From assembly GCA_002428965.1 (NCBI GenBank), contig DIYI01000020.1, positions 60,172-124,171 of the forward strand: a stretch of DNA of 64,000 nt, written 5' to 3'. This document shows, piece after piece, positions 8,117 to 17,435 of the stretch (the stretch's first letter is position 1; every line of letters starts with the position of its first letter). The notes beneath the pieces are model-generated. The model had not been told where the DNA came from. It worked only from the letters and a program-made list of their open reading frames with translations, and searched no databases. This DNA comes from Jejuia sp. UBA6058. GTDB lineage: Bacteria; Bacteroidota; Bacteroidia; Flavobacteriales; Flavobacteriaceae. A program made the translations under genes and the position numbers.

Positions 8117-8903
8117 ACTTCAGATTTTCTGGTATTTCGCAGATAGGAATAGGAATCATTTTATGCTTATTCTGTGAGTTGAATTTCTTGTATATACTGA
8201 AGGCTTCCTTTTGCCTTCCTTCAAAGTCGTCAATAGTTTTTCCTTCATCAGCCATTTGCATAGCCCACTCCAATTCAGGATAGGATGCTCCAATTTGATC
8301 TTCGTCACTTCTCGCATCTCCAAACAATCCGTCACTAGGAGCTGCATTCATTATAGATTCTGGTACTTTTAAATAGTCACCCAGACCATACACCTCCGAT
8401 TTTAACAAGTCTGCTATCGGACTCAAATCAACGCCACCGTCTCCATATTTTGTATAAAAACCTACGCCGAAATCCTCAACTTTATTACCAGTGCCAGCAA
8501 CTAATAAGCCATAAAGTCCAGCATAATAATATAGTGTTGTCATTCTTAAACGCGCGCGCGTGTTGGCTAAGGCCATATCAACTGTTGTTTGATTACCGTC
8601 TAGAGATACCTCAGTTTTAAACTCCTCAAAAACAGGTGTTAAGTCGGCTCTGGTATCCTCAACATTTTCAAAGCGTTTTTTTAACTGTGCAATATGTTCA
8701 TGCGCACGAGAAACATGGCTCTTAGCTTGATGTATAGGCATTTCAACACATAGCACTTTCAATCCAGTTTCAGCACATAATGTAGAAGTAACTGCTGAGT
8801 CAATACCCCCAGAGACACCAACAACAAAACCATTTACACCAGCATTTTGTGCATAGTCTTTTAACCAGTTAATAATATAATCTGCTACTTTTTCTGCTTG
8901 CAT
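8115..8903 (-). CDS. nadE: NH3-dependent NAD+ synthetase
   Basis: 262 residues from the ATG at 8903; an in-frame upstream ATG at 8945 would add 14 hydrophobic residues that do not fit the family. The enzyme amidates nicotinate adenine dinucleotide to NAD+. The ATP-pyrophosphatase loop SGGIDS is at 31-36, and GTGNKVEDFGVGFYTKYGDG gives the usual acceptor and metal region. There is no N-terminal glutaminase domain, hence ammonia-dependent. It is divergent from gldB with 91 bp between starts, an arrangement I recall from other Flavobacteria. Confidence 0.95.
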   Translation of the reverse strand: MQAEKVADYIINWLKDYAQNAGVNGFVVGVSGGIDSAVTSTLCAETGLKVLCVEMPIHQAKSHVSRAHEHIAQLKKRFENVEDTRADLTPVFEEFKTEVSLDGNQTTVDMALANTRARLRMTTLYYYAGLYGLLVAGTGNKVEDFGVGFYTKYGDGGVDLSPIADLLKSEVYGLGDYLKVPESIMNAAPSDGLFGDARSDEDQIGASYPELEWAMQMADEGKTIDDFEGRQKEAFSIYKKFNSQNKHKMIPIPICEIPENLK

Positions 8904-8930
8904 AGAATGAAAAATTAAATATGAGAATAG

Positions 8931-8938
8931 TACCTTTG
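8931..8938 (+). promoter_or_regulatory. Bacteroidota -7 element for gldB
   Basis: TACCTTTG matches the TAnnTTTG -7 consensus and lies 57 bp before the gldB ATG. No good TTG element sits 19-21 bp upstream, so support is moderate. Confidence 0.45.
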
Positions 8939-8994
8939 CAAACAAAAATAAACCATACGCTCAATTTATAAAAATTTATAGCGTTTAGATTTCT

Positions 8995-9957
8995 ATGAAA
9001 AAATCAGTATTACTTGTTTTGGTAGTTTTTCTTATTATCTCATGCAAAAAGGAATCAAGTATTGAGTCAGAAATAGCCAAAATAAATATGGATATTTCGG
9101 TTGAGCGTTTTGATCAATTCTTTGGTAATGCTAATGAGAGTGAACTTCCAAATTTGAAGAAAGCCTATCCTTTCATGTTTGCCGAAAAGTATACGGATTC
9201 GTTTTGGATTGAGAAATTGAACGATACTATTCATCAAGAATTAACTTCGGAACTACAAAAGGCCTATCCAAAAGATATTCAAATTGAAGAGGAAATAGAA
9301 TTATTGCTTAATCATTTAAAATACTATTTCCCTGCTTTTCATCCTCCAAGAGTAATTACCTATTCGTCTAACGTTGATTACAGAAATAAGGTAATTATTA
9401 CAGACACAATTGCGCTAATTGCTCTTGATACTTATCTTGGGAAAGATCATCATTTTTACGATGGCATTCAAAAGTTTATCAAGAAAAATTTCGAGCCCTC
9501 TCAAATTACTGTGGATATGGCAGGCGAATATGCGAAAAAGTACATCTTTCAACCTCAACGAAAATCATTACTAGATGAAATGATCTATTTTGGTAAGCAG
9601 CTTTATTTTAAAGATATAATGCTTCCAAACAAAACAGAAGCAGAACGAATAGCATATACGGCGGATGAACTAAAATGGGCTCAGGCTAACGAACAGTACA
9701 TTTGGCGTTATTTTATAGAACGAGAACTTTTATTTAGTACCGATTCTAAATTGCCTAACAGATTTATTAACCCTGCTCCTTTTACTAAATTTTACTTAGA
9801 AGAAATTGATACAAATTCCCCAGGAAGATTAGGGCAGTACATGGGTTGGCAAATTGTTAAAGCTTACATGAACAATAATGAAACTCCATTTGAGACTATG
9901 CTCAAAATGAAATCTGACGATATTTTTAATAATTCTAAGTTTAAACCAAAAAAATAA
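8995..9957 (+). CDS. gldB: Gliding motility lipoprotein GldB
   Basis: 320 residues. It is a lipoprotein with lipobox cysteine C17 (LIISCKKES). The body matches the GldB family: ISVERFDQFFGN near the N-terminus, PAFHPPRVITYSSNVDYRNK in the middle and GRLGQYMGWQIVKAYM near the end. GldB is needed for gliding in Flavobacterium johnsoniae. Its fold is related to DUF2268-type peptidases, though I see no clear HExxH zinc site. Its stop overlaps the gldC start by one base, so the two are translationally coupled. Confidence 0.93.
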   Translation: MKKSVLLVLVVFLIISCKKESSIESEIAKINMDISVERFDQFFGNANESELPNLKKAYPFMFAEKYTDSFWIEKLNDTIHQELTSELQKAYPKDIQIEEEIELLLNHLKYYFPAFHPPRVITYSSNVDYRNKVIITDTIALIALDTYLGKDHHFYDGIQKFIKKNFEPSQITVDMAGEYAKKYIFQPQRKSLLDEMIYFGKQLYFKDIMLPNKTEAERIAYTADELKWAQANEQYIWRYFIERELLFSTDSKLPNRFINPAPFTKFYLEEIDTNSPGRLGQYMGWQIVKAYMNNNETPFETMLKMKSDDIFNNSKFKPKK

Positions 9958-10289
9958 TGGGAAATACGGTAAAGTCTAAAATTGAATTGAATGTAGAACT
10001 TGACGAAAATAGAGTCCCAGAAAAATTATTCTGGTCTGCTGAAGACGGTGGTATTTCGAACGAAGAAGCAAAAGCGATGATGTTATCAGTTTGGGATGAT
10101 AAAGCCAAAGAGATGTTGCGCATTGATTTGTGGACAAAGGATATGCCGGTGGACGACATGAAAATATTTTTTCATCAAACTTTAGTGGCTATGGCAAATA
10201 CCTTCAATAGAGCAACACAAGACGAGAAAATGACGGCAACAATGAAAGACTTTTGCGATTATTTTGCAGAGAAGTTAGAGTTGAAGTAA
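9957..10289 (+). CDS. gldC: Gliding motility protein GldC
   Basis: 110 residues, no signal peptide, cytoplasmic and acidic. It has the family features KSKIELNVELDENRVPEKL, FWSAEDGG and LRIDLWTKDMPVDDMKIFF. In Flavobacterium, gldC lies directly after gldB and its loss reduces gliding. The ATG overlaps the last base of the gldB stop codon. It ends convergently, 16 bp from the next gene. Confidence 0.95.
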   Translation: MGNTVKSKIELNVELDENRVPEKLFWSAEDGGISNEEAKAMMLSVWDDKAKEMLRIDLWTKDMPVDDMKIFFHQTLVAMANTFNRATQDEKMTATMKDFCDYFAEKLELK

Positions 10290-10305
10290 TAGCTAATAAA
10301 CCAAC

Positions 10306-10725
10306 TCAATCTATAATCCTATCAAAAGAGGAATATATAAATTTTGTAGACGAAATATCTTGAGCGATACTAAATTTTAAATTTATAAACTCAGCACCTC
10401 TATAGCCTTTTCCTTCATTTTGTCTTATATTTTCAAGGTTTTTCCAGTTATTGACGGATATATGAAGGATTGCGCATAGTTCTTCACCCTGAATATTAAA
10501 ATATAGTGATTCTGTGTTATTGATGTTTTCATATTTGTGAAACCAATATGATAATTCCTTATGATCAATTACATTCAATTGCTTTATTAATTCGTCTTTA
10601 TAGACTTTTGAATTTGGTTGATAATTTTCGAATATCGGATTGTTATTATTACATTTTGGCCGATCACAAGAGGCGAAGCACAAAATACCCAAGAACATAG
10701 CATTAATTATAAACGTACTTTTCAT
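10306..10725 (-). CDS. Hypothetical lipoprotein
   Basis: 139 residues from the ATG at 10725; an upstream in-frame start at 10758 would put 11 residues before the signal sequence. Signal peptide with lipobox ILCFASC, then DRPKCNNNN. The rest is a small acidic and basic mixed domain (YWFHKYENINNTESLYFNIQ, LCAILHISVNNW) with no motif I recognise. It probably sits in a membrane facing the periplasm. It follows the deformylase-like gene by 52 bp in the same direction and may share its transcript. Confidence 0.7.
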   Translation of the reverse strand: MKSTFIINAMFLGILCFASCDRPKCNNNNPIFENYQPNSKVYKDELIKQLNVIDHKELSYWFHKYENINNTESLYFNIQGEELCAILHISVNNWKNLENIRQNEGKGYRGAEFINLKFSIAQDISSTKFIYSSFDRIID

Positions 10726-10777
10726 AATGTATTTGATTAGGTTCAGTAAGTTGATCACCTTAATTTCAAACCATATT

Positions 10778-11434
10778 TTATTCGCTTAATTCCTTCTTTA
10801 AATGATCCAGATATAAAATTCCATTTAAATGGTCTATCTCATGTTGAAAAATAACCGCAGTAAATCCTTCTACAGTTTCCGTGAAGTGTGCGCCTCCAAG
10901 AGTATCATACTCAATTAGAATTTCTTTTGAACGACTATCTAAGTTCTCATTTCTATCTGGGATGGATAAACAACCTTCTCTTACTTCCTGTTTCTCTTCG
11001 GAATATTTGATGATTTTTGGGTTTAAATAAATCTCAAAAGGAAAGTTTTCTTTGTCCAATCGCTGCACCCAAATAATATTTTTTAAAATACCTACTTGGG
11101 GAGCTGCAATTCCCACCCCTAGAGATAAGCTATCGGTAACGGTAGCATATAGCCGTTTTGTAAAAGTATGTAACACATTATCTTTAGGGTTAGGTACTAC
11201 ATGGGTACTTTTTTGCCTTAACAGTAAAGAGTCACTTTTATTGGTAATTTTATAAACACGCATAGGTGTAAAGCTATTGGCACTCATAATTAGTTTACTT
11301 TCTTCTGAAGTGAAAGAACTATTCTTAAATAACTTAGAGCTAGAACAATTAAATAACACAGAAACAAAGCATGTAAGGCAAACAAATCTGTTCATTCGAG
11401 TAAGGTATTCATAAATAGATAATTGACTTACCAT
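10778..11434 (-). CDS. Peptide deformylase-like protein with export signal
   Basis: 218 residues from the ATG at 11434, which overlaps rodA by 7 bp, or 205 from the ATG at 11395, which gives a clean signal sequence (MNRFVCLTCFVSVLF-NC). The deformylase motifs are all intact: GVGIAAPQVG, REGCLSIP and QHEIDHLNG. These supply the catalytic Glu and the Cys/His/His metal site. Deformylases normally act on nascent proteins in the cytoplasm, so an N-terminal signal, with a possible but non-standard lipobox LFNC, is unexpected. It lies at the end of the mre-rodA cluster. It is probably a paralogue distinct from the housekeeping def. Confidence 0.85.
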   Translation of the reverse strand: MVSQLSIYEYLTRMNRFVCLTCFVSVLFNCSSSKLFKNSSFTSEESKLIMSANSFTPMRVYKITNKSDSLLLRQKSTHVVPNPKDNVLHTFTKRLYATVTDSLSLGVGIAAPQVGILKNIIWVQRLDKENFPFEIYLNPKIIKYSEEKQEVREGCLSIPDRNENLDSRSKEILIEYDTLGGAHFTETVEGFTAVIFQHEIDHLNGILYLDHLKKELSE

Positions 11435-12705
11435 TCGTTAATTCGGTTGGAATCTAATTTAATAAAGATAAACAGTAAAATGGTAAAAGCCCAGAGACCA
11501 GAACCACCATAACTAAACATAGGTAACGGTATGCCGATGGTTGGTATAAGCCCCATTACCATGCCAATATTAATCATGAAGTGTATGAAAATAATGGACG
11601 CTACACCATACCCATAGACTCGACTGAATTGTGACTTTTGTAGTTCGGCCAAATGTAAAATTCTTAGTATTAATAGGACAAATACAACCACAACAAATGA
11701 GGTGCCTAAGAATCCCCATTCTTCACCAACAGTACTAAAAATATAATCGGTGTGTTGTTCTGGTACAAATTTACCTGTAGTTCTTGTGCCCTCTAAAAAA
11801 CCTTTTCCAAAAAAACCGCCAGAACTTATTGCTTTTTCAGATTCGTTGAGATTGTAAGCAAAAGTACGCTTCATTTCTTCCAGTTTCTTCGGATCTTTCT
11901 CTAAGCGTAACCATAAACTAATACGATCTTGTTGGTGCGATTTTAATATGTCAGTATAAAAGTACTTTACTCCAAAAGCAACTATGGCTCCCACCAAAGT
12001 AATTAATAGCATTTGAACTAAAGGTGCTTTCTTTTTATTAATAAAATAAGAAATTCCACAAAGTACGGCAACAACTAAAATAACGAGCGGAGCCCAAAAT
12101 TTTAAGGCTAAAACGGCTACTATTATTAAAAACAGTGCAATGTATAGATATGTTTTTGGCAGTCCTTCTCTAAATAACACAAAGAAGAAAGTACCATAAA
12201 CAATGGTGCTACCCGTATCATTTTGTAATAACACCAAAATAGCAGGAATTACTATTATTAAAAAAGTGCCTAATTGATCCTTTAGTCTTTTAATATCGGT
12301 ATTTAAATCGCTAATGTATTTTGCAACGGCAAGTGCTGTGGCAGCTTTAGCAAATTCACTTGGTTGAATAGTGAAACTACCTATGCCGTACCACGATGTG
12401 GCGCCATTTACGCTTTTACCAAAAAGAAATAACCCCACAAGTGATAACATTGAGGTGATATAAATAATACTTGCGAACCTTTCATAAAACTTAGCATCTA
12501 ATGCCAGAAGTACCAATATAATTACAAAAGTTAAGCCAATGAAAATTAGTTGCTTACCGTAAGGCTGAGAAAAATCTAAATAATCTACATCTATGCCAAC
12601 ATGTGATGCAGAAAGGATATTTATCCACCCAAAAAAGACTAATAGGAAAAAAAGCAGGATTGTTATCCAGTCAAATCTAAAATGCCTATTTGTTTCTCTA
12701 ACCAC
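11428..12705 (-). CDS. rodA: Rod shape-determining protein RodA (SEDS glycosyltransferase)
   Basis: 425 residues, GTG start at 12705 overlapping the mrdA end by 8 bp. It is a polytopic membrane protein with about ten transmembrane segments. SEDS family signatures include QPSEFAKAATALAVAKYI, LLQNDTGSTIVYG and the C-terminal GIPLPMFSYGGSGLW. RodA polymerises lipid II during side-wall growth, paired with PBP2 encoded immediately upstream. It is somewhat longer than E. coli RodA (370), with the extra length in loops around residues 230-310. Confidence 0.95.
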   Translation of the reverse strand: MVRETNRHFRFDWITILLFFLLVFFGWINILSASHVGIDVDYLDFSQPYGKQLIFIGLTFVIILVLLALDAKFYERFASIIYITSMLSLVGLFLFGKSVNGATSWYGIGSFTIQPSEFAKAATALAVAKYISDLNTDIKRLKDQLGTFLIIVIPAILVLLQNDTGSTIVYGTFFFVLFREGLPKTYLYIALFLIIVAVLALKFWAPLVILVVAVLCGISYFINKKKAPLVQMLLITLVGAIVAFGVKYFYTDILKSHQQDRISLWLRLEKDPKKLEEMKRTFAYNLNESEKAISSGGFFGKGFLEGTRTTGKFVPEQHTDYIFSTVGEEWGFLGTSFVVVVFVLLILRILHLAELQKSQFSRVYGYGVASIIFIHFMINIGMVMGLIPTIGIPLPMFSYGGSGLWAFTILLFIFIKLDSNRINEW

Positions 12706-14641
12706 TATTACTAGGTCTATTTAATGAATTAAGCTTTCGTTTAAGTTGATAATACTCTTGCTCATCAACCTGTTGCAATAAAGTTTTGCCATTAATATTA
12801 AATGGCTTGCCTGTATAAGGTTTGGCGTATTCTTCTTCTAAGGTATATCTTAAGAGCCAATCTTCTAAATCTTTCCTAGTAATATGACCTTTAATATGTT
12901 TTTCAATCATTAAACTAGCTACTTTACCTGCAAACCGACTTCCCCAATATCCATTTTCAACAAATACAGCAATGGCAATTTTTGGATGTTCTTTGGGGGC
13001 AAAGGCAACAAAAATGGAATGATCGGTAAGTTGTGTGCGTACGCTATCAATAATAGCAAAGTTTTCGACGGTACCTGTTTTTCCGCAAATTTCTATATCC
13101 TTGACATTTAAAAATTTGGCTGTTCCATTTTTATAAACAGCATGCATGCCTTCAATAACGGGTTCAAAATGTTCTTTGTTTATGGTAGTTTTCTTGAGTG
13201 TTGTAAAGCGCTCTGGTATGGTCTCGTCCTCAATATTTTTAATAATATGCGGCGTGTAATAATAACCTCTATTAGCTATTGCTGCCGTCATATTAGCCAA
13301 TTGTATAGGAGTAGTTGCTACTTCACCTTGGCCGATGGCATTAGAAATGGTGTAGGTAGAATAAAATGTTTTTGGATAAGCATGATTGTAGTATTCTCTA
13401 TCCGGTATACGTCCTTTAGCTCCGACATGTAAATCGTTGTTTAGGTAAGCACCTAGACCAAAACTTTTTACATGTTTACTCCACGTATTTATACCTTCAG
13501 ATGCGCTATTATTTTTATCTAAGATTTTACGATACGTGGTAGCAAAATAGGCATTGCAAGACTCTTGAATTCCAGAAACCATATTGTTACGTCTGCCTAT
13601 ATAGCAATGGCATTTCATAAATCTGTTACCATATCTGTAACCTGCATAACAAGTTACTTTTTCTTCTGGAGTAATAACACCTTCTTGTAAACCAATAAGT
13701 GCATTCATTAATTTAAATGGAGAACCAGGTTCATAAACACCTTTTAAACTTCTATTAAATAATGGTTTTGCAATAGTGTCGTAGTAAAGTTTTGTGAAGT
13801 TTTTGGAGCGCTGTCTCCCGACTAGCAAATTAGGGTCGTAGGTTGGGGCAGCTACCATTGCAAGAATTTCACCTGTTGCAGGTTCAATAGCAATCACACC
13901 TCCACGTTTGTTTTCCATTAGCAATTCCCCATAAGCTTGTAAGTCACTGTCAATGGTTATTGTAACGTCTTTTCCTTGCTGCGGTAGGGAATCAAATTTT
14001 CCGTCTTTGTAAGGCCCAATATCACGGTTAAATCTATCTTTCTGAATAAACTTTATACCCTTTACACCTCTTAAGGTTTCTTCATATGAAGCTTCAACAC
14101 CTTGCTTGCCCTTTAAATCTCCCATTTGATAATAGGGATCCTTTTTAATATCGCGATTATTTACCTCGCCAATATCACCTAAAACATTGGCCCCAATAGA
14201 AGTCTCATATTTTCGCAACTGACGTTTTTGAATATAGAACCCTTCAAACTTTCGCATTTTTTCTTGCAGAACTGCATAGTCTTCTTTTGAGAGTTGCGGT
14301 AGAAAAAGGGAGGCTAATCTAGGAGAATAATTGGTGGCTCGCTTTAATTTTTTATCGTAGTCTTCTCTAGGTATTTTTAGTAAACTGCAAAATTCATTAA
14401 CATCAAAATCGCCAACTTCCCTTGGAATGACCATAACGTCGTACGAAGGTTGGTTGCCAACTAATAGTTTTCCGTTTCTGTCATAAACGAAACCACGTTT
14501 AGGATAATCCCATACTTTTCTAATTGCATTGTCATCATACAAATTATCTGAACTTCCTTTATAAATTTGAAGATAAAATAACCTGCCTATAAAAGTGACA
14601 CCGCACAAAAGAACAACAAGGAAAAGTAAAAACTTACGCAT
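12698..14641 (-). CDS. mrdA: Penicillin-binding protein 2 (transpeptidase)
   Basis: 647 residues, with one N-terminal membrane anchor (4-25) followed by the PBP dimerisation domain (RGFVYDRNGKLLVGNQPSYDV). The transpeptidase domain has the SxxK serine S307-PFK310, the SCN motif in ESCNAYFATTYRK and KTG in CGKTGTVEN. It cross-links peptidoglycan with RodA during elongation. The stop overlaps rodA and the start adjoins the mreD stop by one base, so the cluster is tightly packed. Confidence 0.96.
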   Translation of the reverse strand: MRKFLLFLVVLLCGVTFIGRLFYLQIYKGSSDNLYDDNAIRKVWDYPKRGFVYDRNGKLLVGNQPSYDVMVIPREVGDFDVNEFCSLLKIPREDYDKKLKRATNYSPRLASLFLPQLSKEDYAVLQEKMRKFEGFYIQKRQLRKYETSIGANVLGDIGEVNNRDIKKDPYYQMGDLKGKQGVEASYEETLRGVKGIKFIQKDRFNRDIGPYKDGKFDSLPQQGKDVTITIDSDLQAYGELLMENKRGGVIAIEPATGEILAMVAAPTYDPNLLVGRQRSKNFTKLYYDTIAKPLFNRSLKGVYEPGSPFKLMNALIGLQEGVITPEEKVTCYAGYRYGNRFMKCHCYIGRRNNMVSGIQESCNAYFATTYRKILDKNNSASEGINTWSKHVKSFGLGAYLNNDLHVGAKGRIPDREYYNHAYPKTFYSTYTISNAIGQGEVATTPIQLANMTAAIANRGYYYTPHIIKNIEDETIPERFTTLKKTTINKEHFEPVIEGMHAVYKNGTAKFLNVKDIEICGKTGTVENFAIIDSVRTQLTDHSIFVAFAPKEHPKIAIAVFVENGYWGSRFAGKVASLMIEKHIKGHITRKDLEDWLLRYTLEEEYAKPYTGKPFNINGKTLLQQVDEQEYYQLKRKLNSLNRPSNSG

Positions 14642-15144
14642 TACGTTTTTCGACTAAAGATGATTGAAATTAAAGTGATTAATAAGATAGTAAATATACC
14701 AGAGAAAAACGTGTTCTGAAGGATTATTAGTATCCGTGATATGTCAAAAATTTCCAAAGTGAAAAGAACAAGATGATGAGATGCAGTTAATAAGGCCACA
14801 TAAACAAGTTTTGACCCAAAATCCACATCATCAAACTTTACATTGTTATACTCGTAGATTGTGCCAAAAGTAGACTTTAAGAAAACAGGTCTTGCATAGC
14901 CAATAACTACAGAAGCTGCAGCATGAACACCTCCAGAATCTGAAAACATATCAACAGATAGCCCTATCAAAAAACTCAAGAATATGAACAATAACCGGTT
15001 ACTTTTAATAGGAAAAAATAAAACAAAAATAATGTATATGTATGGATTGATGTATCCAAGAAAGTTAATATGGTTAAACACAATCACCTGAAATAATACA
15101 AGTACAATAAAGCGAATAATATGACTGGTAATTATACTATTCAT
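14641..15144 (-). CDS. mreD: Rod shape-determining protein MreD
   Basis: 167 residues, almost entirely hydrophobic with five or six transmembrane segments. Family-like features are INPYIYIIFVLFFPIK and FLIGLSVDMFSDSGGVHAAA. MreD is an integral membrane member of the elongasome linking MreC to the RodA-PBP2 enzymes. It overlaps mreC by 8 bp. The call rests on hydrophobic pattern plus position between mreC and mrdA, which together are persuasive. Confidence 0.92.
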   Translation of the reverse strand: MNSIITSHIIRFIVLVLFQVIVFNHINFLGYINPYIYIIFVLFFPIKSNRLLFIFLSFLIGLSVDMFSDSGGVHAAASVVIGYARPVFLKSTFGTIYEYNNVKFDDVDFGSKLVYVALLTASHHLVLFTLEIFDISRILIILQNTFFSGIFTILLITLISIIFSRKT

Positions 15145-15955
15145 CTATGCTTTTAAGTAAAGTTTCAATTTCCTTTTTGTGTTTGTTTTTAATGATATAA
15201 ACATGCTCTAGGTTTGTCATATCATTAAAAAGTTTAACGTTTATCTCATGAAAGTTTTCAGTTGCATCAAGTTTAGAATCAATCACTGTACCCACAGGGA
15301 TACCTTTTGGAAAAATAGAAGATCTACCAGAGGTAACGATTGTATCTCCTTTAGTTACAGGGGCAACTTTTTCTACGTCGGTTAATTGTATAATACTTGG
15401 CGAATTCCCATCCCAAGTTAGCGAGCCATAGTGGTTGGTTTTTTGCAATTGTGCACTAATTCTACTTTTAGTATTCAAGATTGAAATAACCGTTGCATAG
15501 TTGTTAGAAATATTGTCTATAATACCGATAATACCCTTGGATGAGCACACCCCATAATCTTGTTTTATACTATCTTTTTCGCCTTTATTAATTAATAGAA
15601 AATTATTTGAAAGATTATAGCTGTTCCTAATAACATTTCCTGTAGTGTACTCAAATTTAACTATTGAGCTTTTATTTTGAAGCTGAGATATAGTATTAAT
15701 CTGGTTGTTCGTCAAAAGTGTATTTAATCTATTGTTCTCTTCTGCAAGTAGGGCGTTTTGAGATTTTAAATTAAAATAAGAACTAATTTGATTTACAGAA
15801 TTGTAAACACCCCCAGATACGGAATTGGCCGAATTTATAAACTTACTTTTATGATAGGAGTGCGATTGTATGGTAAAAATCATTGCCAAACCAAAAAGTA
15901 CTATAAACAACAGGAAATTCTTGTTCTTTATTATAAAATTAATAATCTGTTGCAT
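15137..15955 (-). CDS. mreC: Rod shape-determining protein MreC
   Basis: 272 residues. One N-terminal transmembrane helix (about 12-28) is followed by a periplasmic coiled coil (about 50-85, QNALLAEENNRLNTLLTN). The beta-barrel domain contains SKGIIGIIDNISNNYATVISILN and TSGRSSIFPKGIPVGTV, both typical of MreC. It scaffolds PBP2 and RodA in the periplasm. The spacer to mreB (186 bp) holds a structured repeat, unusual inside this otherwise tight cluster. Confidence 0.95.
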   Translation of the reverse strand: MQQIINFIIKNKNFLLFIVLFGLAMIFTIQSHSYHKSKFINSANSVSGGVYNSVNQISSYFNLKSQNALLAEENNRLNTLLTNNQINTISQLQNKSSIVKFEYTTGNVIRNSYNLSNNFLLINKGEKDSIKQDYGVCSSKGIIGIIDNISNNYATVISILNTKSRISAQLQKTNHYGSLTWDGNSPSIIQLTDVEKVAPVTKGDTIVTSGRSSIFPKGIPVGTVIDSKLDATENFHEINVKLFNDMTNLEHVYIIKNKHKKEIETLLKSIDE

Positions 15956-15986
15956 AGGTTTTTGGCCAATATTTAAATATAAATAA

Positions 15987-16074
15987 TTTGGGCGTTACCC
16001 TTTAGGGTCGGGCTTTCCGCTATATCTTTTTTGCTTTTAACGGCAAAAAAGGATGCCGCTATAATCCCTAACGC
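15987..16074 (+). repeat. Structured intergenic repeat, copy 2
   Basis: TTTGGGCGTTACCC...CCCTAACGC. Predicted stems are GCGTTA with TAACGC (outer), ACCC-TTTA-GGGT, and TCTTTTTTGC with GCAAAAAAGGA. It lies between mreB and mreC, opposite to their direction of transcription. Confidence 0.8.
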
Positions 16075-16141
16075 AAAAGATTCGTTTGGGCATTTAAACA
16101 TAACGTCCTTAAACATATAGCAGCGTTTTTTAAAAGGTAAT

Positions 16142-17170
16142 TTACTTAATCAATACACTCTTGTATTTCGGTAAGTTTTTCAAAGTAATACCGGTGCCTC
16201 TTACCACTGCACGCAAGGGGTCTTCAGCAATGTAAACCGGTAAATCGGTTTTTTGCGATAAACGCTTGTCTAAACCGCGTAACATAGAACCTCCACCAGC
16301 TAAGTAAATTCCAGTATTATAAATATCCGCAGCAAGTTCAGGAGGTGTCTGCCCTAAAGTTTCCATTACAGCATCTTCAATGCGTAAAATAGATTTATCC
16401 AAAGCTTTGGCAATTTCACGATACGATATTGAAACTTGTTTAGGCTTTCCAGTTAATAAATCTCTACCTTGAACACTCATGTCTTCGGGTGGTAATTCTA
16501 AATCTTCTGTGGCAGCACCAATTTGAATTTTTATTTTTTCTGCAGTACGTTCACCAACATATAAGTTATGCTGTGTGCGCATATAGTACACAATATCATT
16601 TGTAAATACATCACCCGCTATTTTAACAGATTTGTCACACACAATTCCTCCCAAAGCTATAACAGCAATTTCAGTGGTACCTCCACCTATGTCTACTACC
16701 ATATTTCCTTTAGGTTGCATTATATCTACACCAATACCTATAGCCGCAGCCATAGGCTCATGTATTAAATAAACTTCTTTACCGTTAACACGTTCTGCGC
16801 TTTCTTTAACTGCGCGCATTTCAACTTCAGTAATCCCTGAAGGAATGCAAATTACCATACGTAAAGCGGGTGAGAAAAACTTCTTTTTTAAAGCAGGTAT
16901 ATTTTTAATAAACATACTTATCATTTGCTCAGAAGCATCAAAATCTGCAATCACGCCATCTTTAAGAGGGCGAATTGTTTTAATGTTTTCATGAGTTTTT
17001 CCTTGCATTAAACTAGCTTCTTGACCAACCGCAATAATCTTATTATTAATTCTATCTCTAGCAACAATAGAAGGCGCATCCACTACAACCTTGTCGTTAT
17101 GAATAATTAAGGTGTTTGCTGTTCCTAAATCTATAGCAATATCTTCTGTTAAGAAGTCAAAAAATCCCAT
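16142..17170 (-). CDS. mreB: Rod shape-determining protein MreB (actin homologue)
   Basis: 342 residues from the ATG at 17170; a TTG six bases upstream would add two residues and is unlikely. Actin-family nucleotide motifs are present: IDLGTANT (phosphate 1), VVDIGGGTTEIAVI (phosphate 2) and GIYLAGGGSMLRGLD (adenosine). MreB filaments guide the RodA-PBP2 machinery on the inner membrane. It is the first gene of the minus-strand mreB-mreC-mreD-mrdA-rodA order conserved in many bacteria. Confidence 0.98.
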   Translation of the reverse strand: MGFFDFLTEDIAIDLGTANTLIIHNDKVVVDAPSIVARDRINNKIIAVGQEASLMQGKTHENIKTIRPLKDGVIADFDASEQMISMFIKNIPALKKKFFSPALRMVICIPSGITEVEMRAVKESAERVNGKEVYLIHEPMAAAIGIGVDIMQPKGNMVVDIGGGTTEIAVIALGGIVCDKSVKIAGDVFTNDIVYYMRTQHNLYVGERTAEKIKIQIGAATEDLELPPEDMSVQGRDLLTGKPKQVSISYREIAKALDKSILRIEDAVMETLGQTPPELAADIYNTGIYLAGGGSMLRGLDKRLSQKTDLPVYIAEDPLRAVVRGTGITLKNLPKYKSVLIK

Positions 17171-17435
17171 GGGCAAATAAGTAGTTTTAAGTGGTTTAAA
17201 AACGAATCCCGTAAAAGTAATAAAAGTTCATAAATATTATGCGTTATATCATATTCAAAATGCACAAAATACAGTACATGCAGGGTTAGCAAGTTTTTAA
17301 TCGATGTTCAAATGCAATTCTTTAATTTAAATTAAAAAAATAAAACTTTTTTCAGAAATGTAAGCTAGCTAACATTTTGATTCAATGTGGGTAATTAGTT
17401 TTATCACAGATTAATAAAAACTAAAAATTAGTAAG

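Noticed and set aside
17321..17336. Palindrome TTTAATTTAAATTAAA upstream of the repeat protein gene
   Set aside because: Pure A/T low-complexity sequence in an AT-rich genome; expected by chance.
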